Positions 15,164 to 22,707 of a stretch of DNA of 34,546 nucleotides are shown piece by piece. The notes under the pieces are model-generated. The model had not been told where the DNA came from, did not search any database, and saw only the letters and a list, made by a program, of their open reading frames with translations. The DNA is from Acetatifactor muris (GTDB lineage Bacteria > Bacillota > Clostridia > Lachnospirales > Lachnospiraceae), in contig NZ_JANJZD010000043.1 of NCBI RefSeq assembly GCF_024623325.1, forward strand, positions 1-34,546, in the 5' to 3' direction. Position 1 is the stretch's first letter. Every line of letters begins with the position of its first letter. The position numbers and the translations under genes were made by a program.

Positions 15164-15982
15164 ATGAGTAAAAGGAAGCCATATGCCCTGATTGCATTAT
15201 TTTTGCTGTCGTTTGGAGTCGTGATTGGCGGATGGTTTCTGACAGAAGAATTGCTTCTTCAGAGACAGGAAGAATTTCTTGAAAGAACCGGGCGGATTGC
15301 AAGGCATACTGGAATGCCGTCCGCCTTGCAGCCAGAGGAAACCGCACCTTTTTCATCAAATCAGCCGGGGGAACCGGGCGGGGATTTGGCGGAAGGCTCT
15401 TTGTTTGAAGGGCAGCCCTTATCTGAGGAGATGATGGCGGAGGTGTTGTCTGCCTGGGAAAGCGGAACAAGTGAGCTGCCCCATGAACCTCAAAAGGGAC
15501 AGATCAATATGGAGCAGGCAATTGACATAGGAAAAGAGTGGATTGCGGTCATGGCGGAATGCGGCATTGTCCCGGAGGGATTGGCAGAATGTGATTTTGA
15601 TAAAGTTGCTGCGAGACTATGTACTCTGGATACGCAGGTTAGTTTTGACGATAGCCTGCTGAGCTGCTGGCTGGTTCAGTATACGGAGAATGACGTTGTG
15701 GTCAGTCTGACAGTCCATGCTTCCAGCGGAAAAATATGGAAGGCCAGCCTTTCCATGAAAGAAAGGGATAGGGCATCAAATGAGTACAGCTATGAAGAAA
15801 TGCTGGAGATTGCATTCCCATTCATTGAAAGAGGAAGTACGCAAAATGCAGATCTGGAAAATAATGATTTTTGTGCAATTATGCCGGAGGGGCTTGTCTA
15901 CGCGGCGGTAAAAGAATATCAGATTGCTGTAAAGAATCAGGATCCGATTATTGTGATAGATTTTTGGCTGGGCACAGTATAA
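15164..15982 (+). CDS. Membrane-anchored extracytoplasmic protein, PepSY-like
   Basis: One N-terminal membrane helix (about 8-25) is followed by a linker rich in Pro, Gly and Glu, then an extracellular domain from about 105 to the end. The pattern MEQAIDIGKEWIA... SCWLVQYTENDVVVSLTVHASSGKIW resembles PepSY/YpeB-like domains, where a predicted helix is followed by strands ending in 'D..(S/T)GKI'. The match is by eye only. I chose ATG 15164 (GGTGG upstream) over the GTG at 15107 because the membrane segment then lies near the N-terminus. It lies between the kinase and the transporter genes, suggesting an accessory sensor or modulator. Function unproven. Confidence 0.65.
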   Translation: MSKRKPYALIALFLLSFGVVIGGWFLTEELLLQRQEEFLERTGRIARHTGMPSALQPEETAPFSSNQPGEPGGDLAEGSLFEGQPLSEEMMAEVLSAWESGTSELPHEPQKGQINMEQAIDIGKEWIAVMAECGIVPEGLAECDFDKVAARLCTLDTQVSFDDSLLSCWLVQYTENDVVVSLTVHASSGKIWKASLSMKERDRASNEYSYEEMLEIAFPFIERGSTQNADLENNDFCAIMPEGLVYAAVKEYQIAVKNQDPIIVIDFWLGTV

Positions 15983-15997
15983 AAAGAGAAAGATAAG

Positions 15998-16074
15998 TTT
16001 GACAGTTTTGACACATCACAGACGAAGGTATGAGACATCTCCTTGCTAAACTATTTTACAAATCATTTGTAAAA
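15998..16074 (+). promoter_or_regulatory. Regulatory region of the transporter genes with a perfect palindrome
   Basis: Two TTGACA copies (15999-16004 and 16008-16013) lie close together. The second is in the string TTTGACACATC shared with the region before the response regulator, but no good -10 lies at standard distance. Further down, arms TTTTACAAAT (16054-16063) and ATTTGTAAAA (16065-16074) form a perfect 10-base inverted repeat around a single C. It ends 25 bases before the lipoprotein ATG. No T-run follows it, so an operator or an RNA structure near the ribosome binding site is more likely than a terminator. Confidence 0.55.
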
Positions 16075-16099
16075 GATTTGGCAAGGAGGTTCTAATTTT

Positions 16100-17507
16100 A
16101 TGAGAAAAGGGAAAAGTTTGCTGTCGGTTCTGCTCATTGCGGCGTCTGTTTTGTGTGGATGTGGCAATGGAGCTGTACCAAAGGACAAGGAAGTACAAAG
16201 TGATGTTCCCATGCAGGAATCAGGGGGGACATCAGGGACAGAGGAGAGTTGGGGAGCCGAAGAGAAAACACCGGATATACAAGAAACAGTACCCTATGTG
16301 CAGCCGGAAATGAAGGGTGAGATAACCATATCCTGTCTGTTTGCGGAAGAATTCCTGAATATTGCTGCAGAGCAGTTTATGAAGCAGTATCCTGATGTAA
16401 AGGTGACCGTTAACAGTTATAAGGAATCCTCCGGCGAGAGTGCGGTGGAAGATTACCGGACATATCTGAATACAAAGATCATGACGGGTAAGGCGGAAGA
16501 CATTTTGATTACCGGCTTCCTTCCTATTACAAGGTACAGTGAAATGGGCGTGTTTGAAGATTTAAGCGGATATATCCAGAAAACACCGGAACTGAATGAT
16601 GAAAATTACTTCATGAACGTACTGCAGGCGGCGAAAAAGGATGGGGGGGGAAATCTATATCGTTCCTTACATGGCAAGATTTGACACGCTGGCGTTTTCA
16701 GCAGAGCTTATGTCAGAACATAGGGGCAATGAAAATGATATGCAGGGAATCTGCTTTGGGACAGCAATGGATCTGGCAAAACAGCTGGTGGATGAAACGG
16801 ATAAAAGCAATGTGTTCTTAATACAGATGAACGAGGTGTCCTACACGCATTATTTGATCAAAGATTCCGTTGGGCAGTTTATAGATGGAAGCGCCAAAAA
16901 CGTAAATCTGGATTCGCCGGAATATGTTGCGCTTTTGGAGTCGGTGAAGGCTCTAGCCGAAAAGGGTTATTTTGGTTCCGATATTGATTTTTATAACATG
17001 GAATATTATTTTGCTGCAGAATGTGATTATGATGTGCAGGCCGCTTATTACAGCATGGATACGAAAAACGGAGTAAACCATTGTATGCCTCTTACGGATG
17101 CGGAAGGCAGGACGCTCATAAAATCAAATTCCTGTGTAGCCATAAACAGCGCATCGGAAAACAAGGATCTGTCGTGGGAATTCATCAGATACCTGCTGTC
17201 TGACCAAGTGCAGACGTCTCCCTCCTTTCACGGCCCTACAGTGAGCCGGAAAGGGCTGGAAGCAGTGGCAGAGCGCTATTATGCCTTATACCAAGAGGGC
17301 AATGGCGGAGCCGGGTTTGGCAGCGAGGCGGAATACAAGGCAGTCCTCAAAAGCTGGATGGAACAGATCAATGGCTGTGACACTCTGGACGCGGCTGTCA
17401 TGGATTTAGTAGATGAAGAAAACAGTAAATATTTTTCGGGCCAGCAGACAGCGGAGGAAACGGCCAGAAGACTGAAGCGGCAGCTGGAACAATATTTTAA
17501 TGAATAA
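16100..17507 (+). pseudogene. ABC solute-binding lipoprotein, split by a frameshift in a G8 run
   Basis: The product starts with a lipoprotein signal peptide (LLSVLLIAASVLCGC, lipidated Cys21) and continues as a family 1 extracellular solute-binding protein (EGEITISCLFAEEF-like region, then FMKQYPDVKVTV). At 16643-16650 a run of eight G shifts the frame: the first part ends at 16684, while the remainder continues in another frame to 17507. Removing one G restores KKDGGEIYIVPYMARF and an uninterrupted protein of about 468 residues. Both halves look well conserved, so the break is recent, phase-variable, bypassed by slippage, or a sequencing error. GGAGG precedes ATG 16100. The two permease genes follow directly. 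Confidence 0.85.
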
Positions 17508-17531
17508 GGAGAAGGAATCAGGAGTTTGTAT

Positions 17532-18407
17532 ATGACAAGAAAAATAAAATGGAAACAAAATAAAATGCTGCCATACATGCTGCTGCTGATCAGTCTGGCA
17601 GGGTTTTGCTTCTTTTACCTGATTCCATTTCTGCTCTCTTTTATCTATTCTGTGGTGGATCATCCGGTAAACGGAAAGTTTTGCGGGATGCTGAACTATC
17701 AGGCACTGTTCCAAAACAATTATTTTTTAAGGGGGCTGAAGAATACAGCATGGTTTATGGCGGTCAGCATTCCGCTGAATATGGTTCTTTCCTTGTGTGT
17801 TGCTTTAGTTGTCAGGAAAATAAAGGTATATTCCAATTATTTCAGCCTGATTTTTCTGATACCGCTGGCCATTCCCTCTGCTACATCCGCATTTTTTTGG
17901 GAAAATTTCTTTGGCCTGCATGGAACGCTGAACAGATTTCTGGCTATTTTCCATGTGGAAGGTATAGACTGGCTGGAGAGCGGCTATGGAATGATGGTAA
18001 TGGTCATCATATTTATCTGGAAAAATATCGGATATAATATGGCGCTGTTCATAAGCGGATTAAGCGGTATCCCCAAAGAATACTATGAGTGCGCCGATGT
18101 GGAAGGAGCGGGAAAGTTCTGGAAGTTCAGAAATATCACTTATGTGTATCTGACTCCCGTTACATTTTTGGTGCTGATCATGACATTTGTGAATTCATTT
18201 AAGGTTTTTAAGGAGATTTATATTATGACAGGAGAATACCCTCCGGAGAGCCTATATGTTTTGCAGCATTATATAAATAATATGTTCCTCTCCCTGAATT
18301 ACCTAAAGCTGGTCAGTGCGACTTATGTCCTTACGACGGTCATTGTACTGTTTGTGTTCTGCATATTTCGGGTAGAGAGGCGGTTTTCGGAGAATCTTCA
18401 CTATTAG
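17532..18407 (+). CDS. ABC sugar-type permease, MalF/UgpA-like
   Basis: An integral membrane protein of 291 residues with six predicted segments. The cytoplasmic EAA loop is visible as YECADVEGAGKFWKFRNITYVYLTPV, the site that contacts the ATPase subunit. Such permeases pair with a MalG-like partner, which is the next gene. ATG 17532 with CAGGAG upstream is preferred to the TTG two codons earlier. It lies 24 bases after the solute-binding gene. No ATPase gene is near; many Firmicutes sugar importers share one distant MsmX-type ATPase, which may apply here. Confidence 0.9.
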   Translation: MTRKIKWKQNKMLPYMLLLISLAGFCFFYLIPFLLSFIYSVVDHPVNGKFCGMLNYQALFQNNYFLRGLKNTAWFMAVSIPLNMVLSLCVALVVRKIKVYSNYFSLIFLIPLAIPSATSAFFWENFFGLHGTLNRFLAIFHVEGIDWLESGYGMMVMVIIFIWKNIGYNMALFISGLSGIPKEYYECADVEGAGKFWKFRNITYVYLTPVTFLVLIMTFVNSFKVFKEIYIMTGEYPPESLYVLQHYINNMFLSLNYLKLVSATYVLTTVIVLFVFCIFRVERRFSENLHY

Positions 18408-18451
18408 TTTGAGAAAGATTTCTTCGCTTGGCGCGGCAGAAAGGAAATAAG

Positions 18452-19309
18452 ATGAAAAAGATCAGGACAATGAAAAGAAAAATTTTATGTATGTTATTTG
18501 TTGTAATTGCTGTAGTTTACATGATGCCGCTGATCATTACTTTTACGAATTCTTTCATGGGAAGCGGAGAAGTAGAAAACAATTACTCTGTAGATGGTCT
18601 GGGAGCAGATGAATATGTTGTTATGGATATTGTGCCCAAAAAGGCAACACTGTCACAGTATGTATCCCTATTATTTGACAGCCCGGTGTATCTGCATATG
18701 TTCTGGAATTCCGTGAAGATTGTGGCGCCCATTGTACTTGGACAGATATTTGTGTCGGCTCCTGCAGCATATGCATTCACTGTTTTGAAGTTCCGGGGGA
18801 AGGAAGGTCTGTTCTTTCTGTACATGATCGTCATGCTTTTGCCGCTGCAGGTAACTTTGATGCCTAATTATATCGTAGCGGACTGGATGGGGATATCGGA
18901 CAGCTGTCTTGCCGTTATCCTGCCCGGTATTTTCAATCCGCTGGGAGTATTCCTTTTACGGCAGTTTATGAAAAGTATGCCGGATGCTTATATTGAGGCG
19001 GCAAAGGTGGATGGGGCAAAATGTGGACAGATATTTTTGTGGGTGGTGCTGCCAATGGTAAAACATGGGATAGCGGCAGTGGCCATGCTCACCCTTTTGG
19101 ACTACTGGAATCTGGTGGATCAGGCAGTTATATTCATACAGAACTCAGAAGCCCAGCCGTTATCCGTTTTTCTTGCAAAGATCAACAGCGGCGAATTAGG
19201 AATTGCGTTTGCAGGTTCTTGTTTCTATGCGCTGCCGGTTCTTCTGGTGTTGCTTTATGGTCAGGAGTATCTGAAAAACGGAATTGCCATTACTGGGCTG
19301 AAGGGGTAA
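18452..19309 (+). CDS. ABC sugar-type permease, MalG/UgpE-like
   Basis: 285 residues with about six membrane segments and the EAA loop YIEAAKVDGAKCGQIFLWVVLP. It forms the second half of the permease pair with the preceding gene. Start ATG 18452 with AAAGGA upstream; an upstream TTG at 18428 lacks a site. An extended extracellular loop (about 35-75, with many acidic residues) separates the first two membrane segments. The adaptor gene starts 5 bases after its stop, so this importer-type pair is transcriptionally tied to exporter-type components. Confidence 0.9.
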   Translation: MKKIRTMKRKILCMLFVVIAVVYMMPLIITFTNSFMGSGEVENNYSVDGLGADEYVVMDIVPKKATLSQYVSLLFDSPVYLHMFWNSVKIVAPIVLGQIFVSAPAAYAFTVLKFRGKEGLFFLYMIVMLLPLQVTLMPNYIVADWMGISDSCLAVILPGIFNPLGVFLLRQFMKSMPDAYIEAAKVDGAKCGQIFLWVVLPMVKHGIAAVAMLTLLDYWNLVDQAVIFIQNSEAQPLSVFLAKINSGELGIAFAGSCFYALPVLLVLLYGQEYLKNGIAITGLKG

Positions 19310-19314
19310 GAGAT

Positions 19315-20211
19315 ATGAAAAAAAGATTTCATAAAATATTTGCAGTTTTAGCGGTTGTTTTATTGGCACTGACATTTCTTTCAAAATCCTTCTATAACTA
19401 TCGGCTTCCGGTGGTAAAGGCAGCACTGCCCAGACAAGGCAGACTTATCTTTACAGTGGAAGGAACCTCAGAATTTGTTTATGCGCACACAGAATCTGTC
19501 TATGCAGACGTTGACGGCAAGATAAGGGAGATATTGGTGGATGTGGGGGATGAGGTAAAGGCAGGCCAGACCTTGATGCGGGTTGAACTGAGTGGAGCAG
19601 GGGAAATGTATGATGTCAAGGCGGGTAAAGACGGGATTATCTCATGGATGGGCGTCAGCAAAGGGCTATATGTGTCCTCCATGCAGAATACGATTTTGTA
19701 TGTGATTGCTGAAAAGTCGGAAGAATGGGTATGCGGACTGATTATCAGCGAGGAACAGCTTGAACATATCAGCATGGAAAGCGTTCCGGTGCTGGAACTT
19801 GTGGGTCAGAATGAATCGGTGGAGGGAGAAATCAGTTCCATCTTTGGATATGAGAGTCAGGATCTGCAAGGTTATCAAGTAAATATCACTGTGAGAAGCG
19901 CAGATATGCCTCTTGCAGGGAAGCGGGTGAAAATAACCATCCGTGAAGACAGCGGGCTATATGATACGCTTATTCCGGCAGCAGCGCTGTGCAAAGATGC
20001 AGTAGGCTATTATGTTCTGGTAGTGCAGGAGAATAACAGTGTACTGGGGGAAGGATACAAGGTCCATAGGATGTCCGTGGATTTACTGGGTTCCGATGAA
20101 GCCTACTGTGCAGTGAGGGGACTTCCGATAGATGAACTTGTCGTTATAGCATCTACAAGTGAAATTGCGGATGGGAGCAATGTATTTTACGAGGGAGACG
20201 GCACGCGATGA
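19315..20211 (+). CDS. MacA/HlyD-like membrane fusion (adaptor) protein
   Basis: One N-terminal membrane helix (about 7-25) is followed by a lipoyl/barrel-sandwich half motif VYADVDGKIREILVDVGDEVKAGQTLMRVEL and then its partner half (DVKAGKDGIISWMGVSKG). The long coiled-coil hairpin of Gram-negative relatives is nearly absent, as in short Gram-positive adaptors. A beta-barrel-like part follows (VCGLIISEEQLEHI; AGKRVKITIRE). Start ATG 19315 is the natural N-terminus; the open frame extends further back but only inside the permease gene. The gene overlaps the next by 4 bases (ATGA). Such proteins normally work with a MacB-type permease and its ATPase. Confidence 0.85.
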   Translation: MKKRFHKIFAVLAVVLLALTFLSKSFYNYRLPVVKAALPRQGRLIFTVEGTSEFVYAHTESVYADVDGKIREILVDVGDEVKAGQTLMRVELSGAGEMYDVKAGKDGIISWMGVSKGLYVSSMQNTILYVIAEKSEEWVCGLIISEEQLEHISMESVPVLELVGQNESVEGEISSIFGYESQDLQGYQVNITVRSADMPLAGKRVKITIREDSGLYDTLIPAAALCKDAVGYYVLVVQENNSVLGEGYKVHRMSVDLLGSDEAYCAVRGLPIDELVVIASTSEIADGSNVFYEGDGTR

Positions 20212-21281
20212 AAGGAATGTTCGGAAGGAAATTACTGGTGTTGCTGATTCTTGTGGGAGCGGCAGGGATGTGCCTATTATCTTGGCTGGAAATACAGAGC
20301 GCGGTATGCCAGAGAGTATATGCATTATCATTTCGGCGTGACGACCGGTTTTTTACAGAAACTGACATTGCTAATATTGAGAAGGAAGGGATTGACCTGA
20401 CCTATACGCTGCAGGCTTACCCTGATGTGTCAAACGGCTTCCGCAGGGAGGAAATTTCTGTCTTCCTGACCAATGAAAACTATGCATTTTTTACAAATAC
20501 GTACATGCAGGAAGGTGCCTTTTTTAACGGTATGCAGATAAATAGGAAGCTGGCGGTAATGGTGCTTAATGAGGCGGCAGCAATTCAGCTTTTTGGGAAC
20601 CGGGAATGCGTGGGAGAGACTGTGTATCTGAATAAAGCGCCTTATCGGATCATAGGGATCATGGCAGGATGGGACGGGGAAGAAGCTAAAATATATATAC
20701 CATATTCCACAAAGAACCTTTGCGATCTTCAAGGGTTGGAAATCAGCCAGATATGGTGCGGGTTTCCGAATCCGGCTGAGGCGGCATTGGTGATGAAGAA
20801 GGCAGGGCATCCCATAGAAGCGCTTAAAATGACCCAGATAGATCTGGTAAAGGGCATTTTCCGGCAAAGGTTTCTTGCATTACTGATAATAACAGGCGCA
20901 TATGCAGTATTTCTTGGCTGCGGATCTGTATGGAGATGGAAGAAGTGCATTCCGCAAATAAAGGCCGTTGGGCAGAATGGGAATATTGACATGAAATGGT
21001 TCCGTCTCAGTGTATTACAGATTCTGGGAACTTGCATAGGGGGCGTCTTGTTATGGAAAGCTGTGGAACTCGCATGGTGCGCGCCGCCGAGCTATGAATT
21101 GCTGGGTGGCAGCTGGAAGGATATCATTTTTTGTATAATGGATTTTTATCTCCTTGCCGGCGCAGGGTTAGACAATATGCCGTTATTGCCATATTGGAAT
21201 ATGGTTTCCCTTTTTTCCGTAGCAGTGTATTTTTATTTCTTTTCGTTTTGCATAGTTGCCCGAAAGCCTATTAGAAGATAA
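20208..21281 (+). CDS. MacB/FtsX-like permease without ATPase domain
   Basis: Layout: membrane helix about 8-27, large extracellular domain about 28-215, then three membrane segments (about 222-240, 262-285 and 325-350). This is the FtsX/MacB permease topology. The extracellular part includes LNEAAAIQLFGNRECVGETVYLNKAPYRIIGIM, the typical MacB periplasmic core pattern, and KIYIPYST. At 357 residues it is slightly short, and there is no Walker-type ATPase here or in a neighbouring gene. The start overlaps the adaptor stop (ATGA), so nothing has been deleted between them. It could use an ATPase encoded elsewhere or act as a signalling partner. Confidence 0.8.
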   Translation: MKGMFGRKLLVLLILVGAAGMCLLSWLEIQSAVCQRVYALSFRRDDRFFTETDIANIEKEGIDLTYTLQAYPDVSNGFRREEISVFLTNENYAFFTNTYMQEGAFFNGMQINRKLAVMVLNEAAAIQLFGNRECVGETVYLNKAPYRIIGIMAGWDGEEAKIYIPYSTKNLCDLQGLEISQIWCGFPNPAEAALVMKKAGHPIEALKMTQIDLVKGIFRQRFLALLIITGAYAVFLGCGSVWRWKKCIPQIKAVGQNGNIDMKWFRLSVLQILGTCIGGVLLWKAVELAWCAPPSYELLGGSWKDIIFCIMDFYLLAGAGLDNMPLLPYWNMVSLFSVAVYFYFFSFCIVARKPIRR

Positions 21282-21327
21282 GCTGCTTACTCCTCGTCAT
21301 ACCATTTTTTTAATGATATCCTCCGTT

Positions 21328-21360
21328 GAAAAAGCAGGGGAAGTGCATATCTCCCCTGCT
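21328..21360 (-). terminator. Intrinsic terminator after the Rpn nuclease gene
   Basis: Stem arms AGCAGGGGA (21360-21352 on the minus strand) and TCCCCTGCT (21341-21333) have a 10-base loop and are followed on the minus strand by TTTTT. On the plus strand no T-run follows, so it is at best a weak stop for the transporter operon. Confidence 0.75.
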
Positions 21361-21373
21361 AATATGTCTGTTG

Positions 21374-22219
21374 TTATAGAATGTCATATTCCTCAAAAAG
21401 CCTGTTCCTGAAATCCGAATCTTCTAAAGCAAGGTTTAATTCATCTGTGCGGTTTTCAGAAAGAAGTATCTTAATTAAGGAAGCCATCTGGTTACTGCCT
21501 TCTTCGCGACCTTCTTCGCGGCCTTCTTCACGGCCTAATTCGATATTTTCTCTATCTCGTTGCAATAAAGTCATATACTCGACCTCCATTTCCTTACTTT
21601 CTTTTACTTCAGTAACCTTTTTATGGATCTCTTTTATGAGAGGGCTTCTGGCCTGCGCTGCAAAGTCATCCGTTGTGTTCTCTACATAGGAAAGAAATTC
21701 CTGCATTTCCGAATCCACATCGTGCATATCGCCCTTTGTATTCAGGAATATCTTGGTGGTTTCATCTCCCAGTATAAGAGAAGGATTTTCTGCGCACCTG
21801 TTTTCAAAGGTGTATAAATGGCGCCGTTCCCCAAACGGATCAAAGGTGCAGATGAAGATGACAAAGGATTTTTTCAGTTTCCTGTAATCTTCCCCTGTGG
21901 AAATGATGTCAAGGTCGATGTTTCCCTGATAATACCTTGATCTCTTGGGAAGGATGGCCTTTCTATGTTTTCCACGTTCCATCTCCACATTATATACAGT
22001 CCCCTCATTGTCGTTAAGGTATACGTCGAGCCGGATGCCTTTTCCGTCATAGAGCATGTTGATGGTTTTCTGTGCGGCAGGTACGGAAACTTCCCGTATG
22101 GAAACGCCCAGTATTTTTTCTAAGACTTTTCTGCAGACTTCCTGATCACTCATTACCTTTGCGAAGAGAAAATCGTCCTCCAGATTTAACTGCTGGATGG
22201 TTTTGTTTGTGTTTGGCAT
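21374..22219 (-). CDS. Rpn family recombination-promoting nuclease / PD-(D/E)XK 'transposase'
   Basis: A 281-residue protein of the Rpn (YhgA-like) group, PD-(D/E)XK nucleases able to cut DNA and promote recombination. The core reads IRLDVYLNDNEGTVYNVEMERG, giving the Asp and the E-x-E catalytic residues, preceded by the typical start LNLEDDFLFAKVMSDQEVCR. Near the C-terminus, GREE is repeated three times in a charged helical linker. Start ATG 22219 is chosen for GAGAGG and its place before the family's opening motif. It has its own promoter and terminator and is a stand-alone accessory gene. Annotated relatives are often called transposases, but no inverted repeats frame it here. Confidence 0.88.
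   Translation of the reverse strand: MPNTNKTIQQLNLEDDFLFAKVMSDQEVCRKVLEKILGVSIREVSVPAAQKTINMLYDGKGIRLDVYLNDNEGTVYNVEMERGKHRKAILPKRSRYYQGNIDLDIISTGEDYRKLKKSFVIFICTFDPFGERRHLYTFENRCAENPSLILGDETTKIFLNTKGDMHDVDSEMQEFLSYVENTTDDFAAQARSPLIKEIHKKVTEVKESKEMEVEYMTLLQRDRENIELGREEGREEGREEGSNQMASLIKILLSENRTDELNLALEDSDFRNRLFEEYDIL
21498..21533. repeat. Three tandem 12-base units inside the Rpn gene
   Basis: Units CCTTCTTCGCGA, CCTTCTTCGCGG and CCTTCTTCACGG encode GREE repeats on the minus strand. Copy-number change would keep the frame. Confidence 0.85.
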
Positions 22220-22240
22220 AAATTTACCTCTCTTTCTCAA

Positions 22241-22269
22241 ATTATAGCATGATTCTGCTGTTTTGTCAG
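22241..22269 (-). promoter_or_regulatory. Promoter of the Rpn nuclease gene
   Basis: Minus strand: -35 CTGACA (22269-22264), 17-base spacer, perfect -10 TATAAT (22246-22241). It lies 20-50 bases before the ATG. Confidence 0.75.
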
Positions 22270-22349
22270 TTGAGATTTGAATTGTTTTATAGATTGCAAA
22301 CAGATCACATATATAGAATAAGTATCCTTTCAGTTCCTATCTTCCATCC

Positions 22350-22679
22350 ATGCTTTCACTGTCAGGAATCCTGTTGCCATTCCCCTGCAGTCTGTGGGAC
22401 ATTGATATCTGCATTGTCCCGTCCAATGCGCTGGATAATGCCATCCGGCATGTAAAAATATGGATGCGGGAAAGGAAAAATATATCCGGCTGTCCGGGCG
22501 CATCCAGAGGGATTATGGCTGATGCGATTGCTATTGCAATTTCGTTCAATGAGGCGTATGATGGTATACGTGGAGATGTTCACGCTTCTTATCAGAGTGG
22601 GACAGTGGAATTCATGACTTCCGTTCAGGAGACTGCAACGGTGCTGACTTGTCTGACGATTGGGGGCGTGAGGGGGTAG
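22350..22679 (+). pseudogene. Degraded remnant of a GHKL histidine kinase (AgrC/VirS-like)
   Basis: This lies in the 490-base gap between the Rpn gene and the first arabinofuranosidase. DIDICIVPSNALDNAIRHVKIW matches the N-box region of GHKL sensor kinases ('D.D.C.VL.NALDNAI'). Further on, AYDGIRGDVHASYQSGTVEFMTSVQ resembles the end of such ATPase domains, but the G-boxes between them are missing or scrambled. There is no good start or ribosome binding site. I infer a decayed kinase gene with internal deletion. The rest of the gap, apart from the Rpn promoter, shows nothing I can name. Confidence 0.4.
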
Positions 22680-22707
22680 TAAGTTATCAGGAGAAGGAGA
22701 ATATCTT

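Noticed and set aside
19021..19314. Longer N-terminus for the HlyD-like adaptor
   Set aside because: The extra 98 residues lie inside the MalG-like gene. ATG 19315 gives a normal signal anchor.
21498..21533. CRISPR-like repeat
   Set aside because: Contiguous 12-base units with no spacers, inside a coding frame.
21374..22219. Rpn gene as an insertion sequence
   Set aside because: It has its own promoter and terminator, and I saw no flanking inverted repeats or target duplication.
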